From assembly GCA_012033355.1 (NCBI GenBank), contig JAAUQZ010000014.1, positions 1-38,867 on the forward strand: a stretch of 38,867 nt of DNA, written 5' to 3'. Below are positions 26,648 through 34,507 of the stretch, in pieces (position 1 is the first letter of the stretch; each line of letters opens with the position of its first letter). This stretch comes from Leptolyngbyaceae cyanobacterium RM1_406_9. GTDB lineage: Bacteria > Cyanobacteriota > Cyanobacteriia > Elainellales > Elainellaceae. Under the pieces are notes generated by a model that was not told where the DNA came from, did not search any database, and worked only from the letters and a program-made list of their open reading frames with translations. Position numbers and translations under genes: made by a program.

Positions 26648-28620
26648 TTACGGAGTTTCTCGCAGTTTATCTAGAACACTCATGTCCTCAAGGGTGGAGG
26701 TGTCGCCAGAAACCGCTTCACCGCTAGCAATCGTTCTTAGCAGACGGCGCATGATTTTGCCAGAGCGGGTTTTGGGTAGGGCATCGGCAAAGCGGATCTC
26801 ACCGGGACGGCGATCGCCCCAATCTCCTGCACGACGTGCTTTTTCAACTCATTCTTGAGATCATCACTAGCCGTGTAGCTACCCTCCAGGGTGACAAAAG
26901 CAAATACGTCTTGCCCTTTCACCTCATCGGGTTTGCCGACTACTGCCGCCTCTGCCACAGCGGGATGAGAAACCAGTGCAGACTCGATTTCCATCGTGCC
27001 GAGGCGATGTCCGGCGACGTTAATTACGTCATCGACGCGACCCATCACCCAAAAATAGCCGTCTTCGTCCTGCCGTGCGCCATCCCCAGCAAAGTAAAAA
27101 TATTGCCCGTCTTTAGGCGGAATGTGTTCCCAATAGGTACGTCGGAAGCGATCGGGGTCGCCATAGACAGTTCGCATCATCCCCGGCCAGGGATGTTTCA
27201 CCGCCAAATAGCCGCCCTCGTTTTCCTTAACCGAATTGCCCTCCAGATCGACTACATCCGCCAAAATTCCGGGAAACGGACGGGTTGCGGAACCGGGTTT
27301 GGTGGGAATAGCCCCCGGCAGTGGCGTGATCATGATGCCGCCCGTTTCGGTTTGCCACCAGGTATCGACAATCGGACAGCGATCGCCCCCAATCACGCGG
27401 TGATACCACATCCAGGCTTCTGGGTTAATCGGTTCGCCGACCGTACCCAATAGCCGCAGCGAGGAAAGATTTCTGGCTTTGGGCAAGTCTTCACCCATTT
27501 TGATAAAGGCACGAATCGCCGTCGGAGCAGTGTAGAACACATTTACGCCGTATTTTTCAATTACATCCCACATACAGCCAGGGTTTGAAGGGCGGGGCGC
27601 ACCTTCGTACATCAGGCTGGTTGCGCCGTTTGACAACGGCCCATAGACAATGTAGCTGTGTCCGGTAATCCAGCCTACGTCAGCCGTACACCAATACACA
27701 TCGTCATCGCGCAGATCAAAAATCCACTTGGTGGTCATGTGGGTGTAAAGGTTGTAGCCGCCAGTGGTATGCACCACGCCTTTGGGTTTTCCGGTACTGC
27801 CAGAGGTGTAGAGAATGAACAGCATATCTTCGCTGTCCATCGGTTCGGCGGGGCAGTCGGCTGACATCTGCGGCTGGAGTTCGTGCCACCAGCGGTCACG
27901 AGCGCCTAGCTGCATGGGAATGTCTTGTCCCGTTCGCCGCACAACCAGCACATTCTCGACGCTGGGCGCATTGCCGTCTGCTAGCGCTTTATCGACCTGA
28001 GCTTTCAATGGCACGATCGCATCTTTGCGCCAGCCCCCGTCTGCTGTCACGACCAGTTTTACCTGACCATCAACCAGGCGATCGCGCAATGCCTCAGCGC
28101 TAAACCCACCAAACACCACAGTATGGGGCGCACCAATGCGGGCACAGGCTAACATGGCGATCGCCGCTTCAGGAATCATCGGCATATAAATACCGACGCG
28201 ATCGCCCTTTTGCACACCCAAATGCTTTAGCGCATTGGCAAACTGACATACCTCTCGGTGCAACTGAGCATAGGTGAGGGTTCGTGAATCGCCCGGTTCG
28301 CCCTCCCAGATTAGAGCCGCTTTGTTGCGTCGCCAGGTGGTGAGGTGGCGATCGAGGCAATTATAGGAAATGTTGATTTTGCCATTGACAAACCACTTGG
28401 CAAAGGGCGGCTGCCAGTTCAGCACCGTGTCCCACTTCTCAAACCAGTGCAGTTCCTTTTGCGCCAGTTCTGCCCAAAACTTTTCTGGGTCAGCCTTAGC
28501 CCGTTCATAAAACTGCTCATATTCTTCCAGGCTTTTGATGTGGGCCTGCTGAGAAAAAGCAGCAGGCGGGTTAAACAATCGCTTTTCTTGAAGAATGGAT
28601 TCAATCGTGGATTCTGACAT
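26648..28620 (-). CDS. acs: Acetyl-CoA synthetase, one-base frameshift near the C-terminus
   Basis: Acs activates acetate to acetyl-CoA through acetyl-AMP. Motifs: [15 protein letters not shown] (P-loop A3), [10 protein letters not shown] (A5), [20 protein letters not shown] (A7-A8). The frame breaks after VVQEIGAIA at 26809-26810, where GG is seen and GGG is expected, next to GCGATCGC (26810-26817). Restoring one base gives [20 protein letters not shown], which carries the catalytic Lys that is also the regulatory acetylation site, then a normal tail to the stop at 26648. The full length of 657 residues is normal. ATG 28618-28620. With citrate synthase it feeds acetyl-CoA into the TCA pathway. 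Probably functional. Confidence 0.95.
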
Positions 28621-29002
28621 AGTGCTTTGCTGTGTGTCTGCGGCGGCAACTTCCGGTCGGTAATGGGGGCTACCTTCTCCAAACCATACTTTTTTTAGCC
28701 CCTAATTTGCACAGCAAGTAGGTTTTCTTTAACTTTGGGCGGAAAGGGGAGGGATGAGGAATGAGGGATAAAGCTAACCTTTACCCCTCTTTTTGCTGGG
28801 CAGGGCGGGGCAAAGAGACTTCAAGCAGCCCCTAGCCTCTAGTCCGTGTTTGTAAAACCGCTTGAGCCCCCCTAACTCTCCTTAAAAAGGAGGGAATCAA
28901 ACCGCTCAAAGTCCCCCTTGAAAAGGGGATTTAGGGGGATCTCTAGAGACATTAAGCTCCACCTAAGAGTTTTGGAATACACCCCAGCCCCTAGCCCCTC
29001 AT
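28621..29002. other. Repeat-rich intergenic region, acs / futA
   Basis: No gene in 382 bases. It contains heptamer and G-rich short repeats (28740-28775), the REP-like element at 28861-28945 and CCCTAGCC repeats at about 28982-29002. Confidence 0.6.
28861..28945. repeat. REP-like 'CCCCCTTnAAAAAGGGG' repeat pair
   Basis: Two related palindromic halves: GAGCCCCCCTAA...AAGGAGGGAATC, then GTCCCCCTTGAAAAGGGG and ATTTAGGGGGATC. A repeat of this form is familiar from many filamentous cyanobacterial genomes, usually between genes. Confidence 0.75.
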
Positions 29003-30093
29003 CTAAGCCCAACCTACCCGATCCATAATCTGAAGCGCTTCCAGATTGTTGCGACCAAACACAGACGCATTGATATCGTCTTCGTTAAACTCACCCAGGG
29101 CAGCAACATTAGGAGCGAGTTCAACCCCTTCTAGGACGGGGTATTCGTTATTTCCCTGAGCAAAGATTGCCTGAGCTTCAGGACTCACCAGATGCTCCAG
29201 GAATTGAATGGCTGCTTCCCGGTTTGGAGAATTGGCTAACACACCACCGCCGCTGATGTTAACGTGGGTACGCGATCGCGCTGGTTGGGGAAGAAAATGG
29301 CAGTTTGTTCAGCCGCTGCCCGTTCTTCAGGATTCTCAGAACCGAGTAGGCGCAGGTAGTAGTAGTGATTGGAGATTGCTACATCTCCAACTCCTGCCGC
29401 CGCTGCTAAAATCTGGGGCGTATCTCCCCCTTCAGGAGGACGCGCAAAGTTAGCGACAATTCCCCTTGCCCATTCCTCTGTAAACTCGGGTCCGTGTTCT
29501 TCTAGTAAAGCGCCCACCAGAGATTGGCTGTAGACGTTAGAGGATGACCTGGTCAGGAGCCGTCCCCGCCATTTCTCATCCGCTAAATCTTCGTAGGTGG
29601 ACAGTTCCGCTGGGTTAACTCGCGATTTGTTGTAGACAATCACCCGCGCCCGCTTAGAGAGACCAAACCAAAGCCCTTCTGGGTGGCGCAGGTTTTCTGG
29701 CACTGCCTGCTCCAGCACGGAGGAAGAAACAGGCTGTAGGATGCCTTCTTCTTCTGCCCGCCAGAGGCGACCCGCATCTACAGTGATGAATACGTCGGCT
29801 GGACTGTTTGCCCCTTCGCTCTTGATCCGCTCAATTAGCTGATCGGCTTCAGCCTCGACCAGATTTACCTGAATCCCGGTGCGGTTTGTAAAGCTCTGAT
29901 ATAAGTCATTGTCGGTGTCATAGTGACGGGCTGAGTAAAGATTGACGACTCCGCCAGCCTGGGCTAGTCGGGTTGAGCGATCGCCACGAGGAGCATTTTG
30001 AGCCTGTCCGGGAGCCGTTCGCCCCAGTTGCCCAGCCGCTACCGCAGCCATTGCTGCACCTGCGCCAACAAAGACGCGCCTTGTCATCTTCAT
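29003..30093 (-). CDS. futA: Fe(III) ABC transporter substrate-binding protein (FutA/IdiA-like), one-base frameshift
   Basis: A periplasmic ferric iron-binding protein. A twin-arginine signal ([20 protein letters not shown]) fits the known Tat export of FutA proteins. [17 protein letters not shown] holds an iron-binding Tyr/His region, and SNHYYYLRL carries the tyrosine ligands. The frame fails after FFPNQRDR, where a base is missing next to GCGATCGC (29272-29279). Restoring it gives [20 protein letters not shown] and a 363-residue protein. ATG 30091-30093 has AGGAG about 12 bases upstream; a longer in-frame start at 30177 would hide the signal. No permease or ATPase gene is adjacent, as is often seen with cyanobacterial Fut systems. 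I found no convincing Fur box. Confidence 0.9.
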
Positions 30094-30389
30094 AATCTGT
30101 GGTTTACTCCTATGAGTTATTAAGCCTTCAGTCAGCAAATGGCCATGCGCCATCTGTCTGTTCATGAGTTGGGTCAAGGCTGTATTGTACTATTAATGCG
30201 AGTAATTCCTAACTAGGAAGCTAATTTTTTTAGCTATATGACTTTTTGAGCCTACAAGAAATCAAATTTATCTCAATCTTATGTTCTAGAAGGCATATCT
30301 GATAAGCTTTTTAGAGCAAGAGAGACATTCCAATCGGGTTCAATGCCCCTTATCAGACTTTCAAATCTTTTGCAATACCCTTTGTGCTA
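30094..30389. other. Divergent intergenic region, futA / TonB-like gene
   Basis: No gene in about 296 bases. The palindrome AGCTAATTTTTTTAGCT lies near 30218-30236. Iron-dependent control is expected from the neighbour but no consensus Fur site is visible. Confidence 0.45.
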
Positions 30390-31145
30390 ATGACCCAGCC
30401 GCGCCTTTGGAAAAATCTGCCCGCGCCTCTACGTCTTCTTTTGCGACCCTGGTTGATTGTTTCAGTCGGGCTACACGTTTTGATATTGCTGTTTCCCCTG
30501 CCCGATCGCTCTACATCTGAGCCGCCCCTCGCTGAGGAGCCAGTGCAGATTACCCAGCTTCCTGCCTCTCCTGCACCTACCGCCCCTTCCCCTGCATCAC
30601 CCCCCAAACCGCCACCCCCTGTGCCCCAGGCTTCTCCTGCGGCGCGTCCTACGGCACCTCCGCCGACCTCGCCAACCCCCTCGCCTCAGAACTCACCCAG
30701 CCCAACCCCGCAGGCTAATCCGTCTCCTCCCAGCCCAACCCCTTCTCCCCAGAACACCTCATCTGAGCAGCAGTCCCCAAGTCCCTCTCCAGCACCAAGC
30801 CCTTCCCCGGCACCAGAAAATACTTCATTTGCAGCAGAAATTCCCCACGCGGTAGTTGGTGGGGAACCGGGCTGCGGTGGGCAAGAGAACTGCTGGCAGA
30901 CTCAGGATACTCAGTGGCGATCGGTTGCCAGGGCGCTAGAGCAGGAATTGGAAAATAAAGGGTACGACGTTGAGCAGCAAACGGATGACGAAACTCCTGG
31001 ATTCAGAGTGTATGAAGTTTCCAGGAACGGCGAGGTAGAATATCTCAACCTGATTTCTACACTACAGGGAACGTTCTACGTTCTAGCAGACGAGGCTATG
31101 AGCCGTGAACAGTTAGAGCAGCTAACCGGAGCGTCTAATTCTTAA
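30390..31145 (+). CDS. TonB-like single-pass membrane protein with proline-rich region
   Basis: A 251-residue protein. A basic N-terminus is followed by one membrane helix (WLIVSVGLHVLILLFPL, about 21-37), like the anchor of TonB, where SxxxH is a known contact with ExbB/D; here SVGLH fits. Residues about 50-155 are Pro/Ser/Thr/Ala-rich with PSP and NPSP repeats. The C-terminal ~95 residues form a small domain with a Cys pair (GEPGCGGQENCW), a helix (SVARALEQELENKGYDV) and beta-like strands (FRVYEVSRNGEVEYLNLIST). It is not a canonical TonB C-terminal domain. It is divergent from futA. ATG 30390 is preferred over an in-frame GTG at 30384. Confidence 0.7.
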   Translation: MTQPRLWKNLPAPLRLLLRPWLIVSVGLHVLILLFPLPDRSTSEPPLAEEPVQITQLPASPAPTAPSPASPPKPPPPVPQASPAARPTAPPPTSPTPSPQNSPSPTPQANPSPPSPTPSPQNTSSEQQSPSPSPAPSPSPAPENTSFAAEIPHAVVGGEPGCGGQENCWQTQDTQWRSVARALEQELENKGYDVEQQTDDETPGFRVYEVSRNGEVEYLNLISTLQGTFYVLADEAMSREQLEQLTGASNS

Positions 31146-31203
31146 AAATGCCTCAACCACAGATTTTTTGTTGTGGGCCAGGCGGTTCACACCAAAAAGA
31201 ACA

Positions 31204-31296
31204 ATACCAATTCTCTGTGAAGCTGCATAGAACAAGGGGCTTAAGCCCCTTGTCTCATCAAGGGTTTATTCTGTGCAGCTCAAATTGAATTGGTAT
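31204..31296. repeat. MITE-like element with 10-base terminal inverted repeats
   Basis: ATACCAATTC (31204-31213) and GAATTGGTAT (31287-31296) are perfect inverted repeats. Next inside, AGCTGCATAGAA pairs with TTCTGTGCAGCT with one mismatch, and within that lies the palindrome ACAAGGGGCTTAAGCCCCTTGT (22 bases; its halves are 31231-31241 and 31242-31252). Total 93 bases, without coding capacity. It sits between the TonB-like gene and the convergent ArsA-like gene and may also terminate both. Confidence 0.75.
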
Positions 31297-31310
31297 AAGT
31301 TTACTTTTCG

Positions 31311-32498
31311 CTACACCCTTGCCGCATCCGCAAAGCGAATCTTCAGGTAATCGTCCTCCATCTTGGCTCCGGCAGGCTGAAGGGCTGCCAGCGCTTGAGG
31401 TAACACCAAATTGCGGCGATGGTTGCCGATGCGAATGTTTAGCTCATCCCCTGTCTTGGTAAGTTCAACCTGATTCTTTGGAATTCCTGGCAGGTAAACC
31501 TCCAGGCTGTATTGATCTTGATCTTGCACTACCCGCAGCGTGGTTTCTTTGTAGTAAACCTGCGTCGGGTCTTCATCGGCGTAGAGCGTTTCCTTGAGGC
31601 GATTTAGCGCCTCCATGCCACACATTTCTTCTGAGTAGAGCGGCACTTCCTTCACTGGCAGAGGACGGAAATTCTCGTGAATTTCGTGGCGATACTGCTG
31701 CTGATTTTCCTTCCACCGCTTGAAGAACGGGTCGCTTACTTCGTCGGGAATAATCCGGTTTGCAACGACCATATCCGTTGCCACGTTGTAGAGGCTGAGA
31801 TAGGCATGGGCACGGAGCGATTCTTTGATCACCATCTTTTCAGGATTGGTGACCAGCCGCACTGAGGTTTGGGTGTTGTCGGTCAAGACTTTCTCCAGCG
31901 CTTCGATCTGCTCGTAAAACTCGTAGGGCGCATCCATCACCTCTTTGTTGGGCAGTGAGAATCCGGCGATCGGGCGAAACAGCGGTTCTACTAACGGACG
32001 CAACGCCACAGACATCGCCTGCAACGGCTTGTAAAACCTCCGCATATACCAACCCGCTACTTCTGGCAGGCTCAACAGCCGCAGGGCAGTACCAGTCGGG
32101 GCAGAGTCGATAATCAGTACGTCAAATTCACCCTCGTCATAGTGGCGCTTCATTCGTACCAGGCTAAAGATTTCGTCCATGCCAGGGAGAATCGCTAGCT
32201 CTTCGGCTTCTACCCCATCCAACCCTCTCGCCTGAAGCACTTGAGTAATATAGCGTTTGACAGCGCCCCAGTTTCCCTCTAGCTCCATCAGCGCATCCAA
32301 CTCAGCGCCCCACAGGTTAGGACGCACTTCACGGGGAGCGTGTTCTAGCTCCATGTCAAAACTGTCTGCCAGGGAATGTGCCGGGTCGGTGCTAAGAACG
32401 AGGGTGCGATAACCCAACTCTGCGCTACGCAGACCCGTCGCGGCTGCAACTGAGGTCTTCCCCACTCCCCCTTTGCCAGTCATCAAGATTACGCGCAT
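31311..32498 (-). CDS. Get3/ArsA-family ATPase with C-terminal HSP20-like domain
   Basis: A 395-residue ATPase of the ArsA/Get3/TRC40 group. The deviant Walker A GKGGVGKT is at 8-15, switch I is [14 protein letters not shown], and [20 protein letters not shown] is the Walker B/A-loop region. After about residue 315, the segment [19 protein letters not shown] and on to the end resembles the HSP20-like ArsA domain found in cyanobacterial and plant versions. Eukaryotic Get3 inserts tail-anchored proteins; ArsA drives arsenite export. The cyanobacterial role is not settled and no arsenic genes are nearby. ATG 32496-32498 follows a plausible AGGTGG. A DUF2358 gene lies upstream on the same strand. 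Confidence 0.9.
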   Translation of the reverse strand: MRVILMTGKGGVGKTSVAAATGLRSAELGYRTLVLSTDPAHSLADSFDMELEHAPREVRPNLWGAELDALMELEGNWGAVKRYITQVLQARGLDGVEAEELAILPGMDEIFSLVRMKRHYDEGEFDVLIIDSAPTGTALRLLSLPEVAGWYMRRFYKPLQAMSVALRPLVEPLFRPIAGFSLPNKEVMDAPYEFYEQIEALEKVLTDNTQTSVRLVTNPEKMVIKESLRAHAYLSLYNVATDMVVANRIIPDEVSDPFFKRWKENQQQYRHEIHENFRPLPVKEVPLYSEEMCGMEALNRLKETLYADEDPTQVYYKETTLRVVQDQDQYSLEVYLPGIPKNQVELTKTGDELNIRIGNHRRNLVLPQALAALQPAGAKMEDDYLKIRFADAARV

Positions 32499-32545
32499 GG
32501 ATAATCGAACCCACCTAAAGAAACGACTTAAAAATTTACGTTCTT

Positions 32546-32968
32546 TTAATCTATCGGTTTTTCTCCAGTGGGGTTTGCGCTAGAGGTGTCTTTTGGGAAA
32601 AAGTGCTGTTTCACCACATCCAGTTTGGAACAGTGCCAGTAGTCAACGTGAGAGCAGATTAAACCGTTGTCATTAAGCTCCAGTTCACTCCAGCCTGCGA
32701 TCGCAATTCTCGGTTGCCAGGGCAAAGGCGTATTCCAACTCAGCGTCCACTCGGTTCTAATCTGATTTCCCGTTTGCCCAATCTCGTGCAAATCCATTTT
32801 GGGGTTAATGAACCAGGTGTCGATGAAGTTGATCATGAGTTTGTAGCGATCGCACCCGCGAAACTGATTCATCGGGTCTTTAAAGTAAACATCTTCGGCA
32901 TAAAGACTATAGGTCTGGTTTTTAGGAAACCTGCTGTAGTCATCTTTGAGCGTTTCAACAATATCCAT
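32546..32968 (-). CDS. DUF2358 family protein (SnoaL-like fold)
   Basis: A 140-residue soluble protein with the DUF2358 pattern: [32 protein letters not shown], then a beta-rich half ([19 protein letters not shown]) and [20 protein letters not shown] at the end. The family has an NTF2/SnoaL-like cone fold and occurs in cyanobacteria and plastids without a firm function. It ends 47 bases before the ATPase start on the same strand, so the two are probably co-transcribed. ATG 32966-32968 is chosen; GTG 32971 is possible. Confidence 0.85.
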   Translation of the reverse strand: MDIVETLKDDYSRFPKNQTYSLYAEDVYFKDPMNQFRGCDRYKLMINFIDTWFINPKMDLHEIGQTGNQIRTEWTLSWNTPLPWQPRIAIAGWSELELNDNGLICSHVDYWHCSKLDVVKQHFFPKDTSSANPTGEKPID

Positions 32969-33032
32969 CACTATTACTACCTCTGCTATTGCTACAGCAG
33001 TTGAGCCGCAGGTTTAATGAGAACTTGACAAG

Positions 33033-33269
33033 TCATCCCAAACCCAATTCTTCCTTCAGGCTGGACAGGGATATTTCTCCTGTTTCTTGCAAAGCAGCAT
33101 CCGCATCAAAGCTATCTATCTCGTCCTCTAATGACTCAAGGGGTAACTCTAAATCCACCTTGTATTTGAACTGCAAATATTGCAAAAAGTGATAAAGCTC
33201 ATCCAGTGCGGCCCGCTGTAAAGGAGGTATCTCCAGGGTGACAGGCTCAGTTAATGGCAGAGTGGTCAT
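33033..33269 (-). CDS. Small antitoxin-like protein (78 aa)
   Basis: A 78-residue acidic protein, with RAALDELYHFLQYLQFKYK as the central helix and an acidic C-terminal half (LESLEDEIDSFDADAALQ). Short proteins with this helix are typical of DUF2281-like antitoxins paired with PIN toxins in cyanobacteria, and a PIN fragment lies immediately upstream (33388-33576). That order is the reverse of the usual antitoxin-first arrangement. The assignment rests on composition and context. Confidence 0.55.
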   Translation of the reverse strand: MTTLPLTEPVTLEIPPLQRAALDELYHFLQYLQFKYKVDLELPLESLEDEIDSFDADAALQETGEISLSSLKEELGLG

Positions 33270-33387
33270 AATTCAATTAAAGAATAGTTTGCAAAAGGGC
33301 GTACTCTTTATTTTATACGCAGATGCTTACAGCCCCTTAAATCTCCCCCTCTGAGGGATCGAACGTTATCTCGGTGACTCGCTTCAG

Positions 33388-33576
33388 TTAAATATCATTC
33401 GTTAAAAACGCTTCACAGCCTGCTTCTAGCGCTGTTGCAATCTGAAATGCATCGGATAGTTGTAGGTTATACCTGCCTCGAATTTCAGCAGCGTGTTTTG
33501 CGATCGCCGAAGTAATCTCAATGAAATCAGCCGTGTCTTGAGCCGCTCTATCAATTTGAAGTATTCTGCAACTCAT
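33388..33576 (-). pseudogene. PIN-domain (VapC-like) toxin fragment
   Basis: Only the C-terminal half of a PIN domain remains: ITSAIAKHAAEIRGRYNLQL, then SDAFQIATALEAGCEAFLTN, with the two late conserved acidic residues (Asp in SDAFQ and in TND). The N-terminal half with the first catalytic Asp is missing. After TNDI there is a TAA, but the same frame continues LKRVTEI, as full-length proteins do, so the stop looks like a nonsense change. The 5' end overlaps the 3' end of the YbaY-like gene. A decayed toxin. Confidence 0.65.
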
Positions 33577-33988
33577 CAAAATTCTGAATGACTAAAACTT
33601 CAACCACAGATGGATTCCCCTGAGTAATCACTGGATAAGCAGAGCGATTTCTTAAAACAACTCTCCCTTCTGTAGTGACCTGTGCCTGAATTGCGTAGAG
33701 ATGGTCAGGGTGGATTCGGTCAGGATTGTAGGACAGTTCAAATGAGACAGGGAGTTGATTGGGATTAGGAATGGTTTGTCGGGCAATGATACTGGATTCT
33801 ACGTCTTGTCTTGGCGATACGTCTAAGAGCGTGATGTAGGCGATCGCCCCTTCAGGCAAGGCAACATCTGGAGTAGCAATCAGGACTCCACTCACTTTGT
33901 TTGACTGCAATGAAAGTGAGTTTGAAGTTAGTCCAGCTAGTACTAAAAGACTTAGGGCAGTAGCATAAATTACTTTCTTACTCTGCAT
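33551..33988 (-). CDS. YbaY-like exported protein
   Basis: From ATG 33986-33988, with AGGAAATAA just upstream, the protein has a signal peptide (KVIYATALSLLVLAGLTSNS) and a beta-sandwich domain of YbaY type: VSGVLIATPDVALPEGAIAY, ITLLDVSPRQD, PVSFELSYNPDRIHPDHLYA, GRVVLRNRSAYPVITQG. No clear lipobox Cys follows, so it is probably periplasmic rather than lipidated. 145 residues. The role of the family is unclear. The 3' end overlaps the PIN remnant by 26 bases. An in-frame start at 34024 is not preferred. Confidence 0.8.
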   Translation of the reverse strand: MQSKKVIYATALSLLVLAGLTSNSLSLQSNKVSGVLIATPDVALPEGAIAYITLLDVSPRQDVESSIIARQTIPNPNQLPVSFELSYNPDRIHPDHLYAIQAQVTTEGRVVLRNRSAYPVITQGNPSVVEVLVIQNFDELQNTSN

Positions 33989-34507
33989 ATTTATTTCCTG
34001 TACATAACAATTTATACCTAGCAATTAAAAGAACGAGAAATTATCTTCTGCTACACAAAAACATAGATATTCTATAGCACTCCTAAGTAGATTAGAAATG
34101 CTAAGATCTGCGACTTCTTTAAGAAGTCGCAGATCTTATTCTTCTTATGTTTGAATCATCGCTATGCAGCCCTATATAAACTTTTCATGAACTGTAGTAG
34201 AAGTTACGAAACTATTCGGGAATGGAACTTAACTTCAAGCTTACAGAGCAATTTTCTCTGTTGAGGCTAGCAAATTTCAGGCGGTTTCAACGAATCTATC
34301 TCTAGAGGTATTTTCAAAAGTCACATTTGTGGGTGGTGTTAGATGCTTTGCTAAAAAGTCTTCTAAAGAGTATTGAAATATTGCCTTCAGGCAATCGTTT
34401 TGTTGTGCTAGAAATTGTGTCAAAAATTGCGTTAGCGAGTTGGATCAGCACAGTCTTATCACATCACTTGAATCTGCTTCTAATAGCCCCCAATCTGTAG
34501 TTAATTC
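33989..34507. other. Intergenic region with one perfect palindrome
   Basis: No gene in 519 bases. The sequence is A/T-rich and contains the 35-base palindrome at 34103-34137. It must hold the promoters of the amidase and the YbaY-like gene; none is clear. Confidence 0.5.
34103..34137. repeat. Perfect 17-base inverted repeat with one-base centre
   Basis: AAGATCTGCGACTTCTT (34103-34119), T, then AAGAAGTCGCAGATCTT (34121-34137): 17 pairs without mismatch. The form fits a dispersed REP-like palindrome. Confidence 0.8.

Noticed and set aside
30094-30389. Fur box upstream of the FutA-like gene
   Set aside because: No stretch matches the GATAATGATAATCATTATC pattern closely enough.
32480-32520. GGTTCGATT on the minus strand, like a tRNA T-loop
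   Set aside because: No acceptor stem or anticodon arm fits around it; it is the leader of the Get3-like gene.
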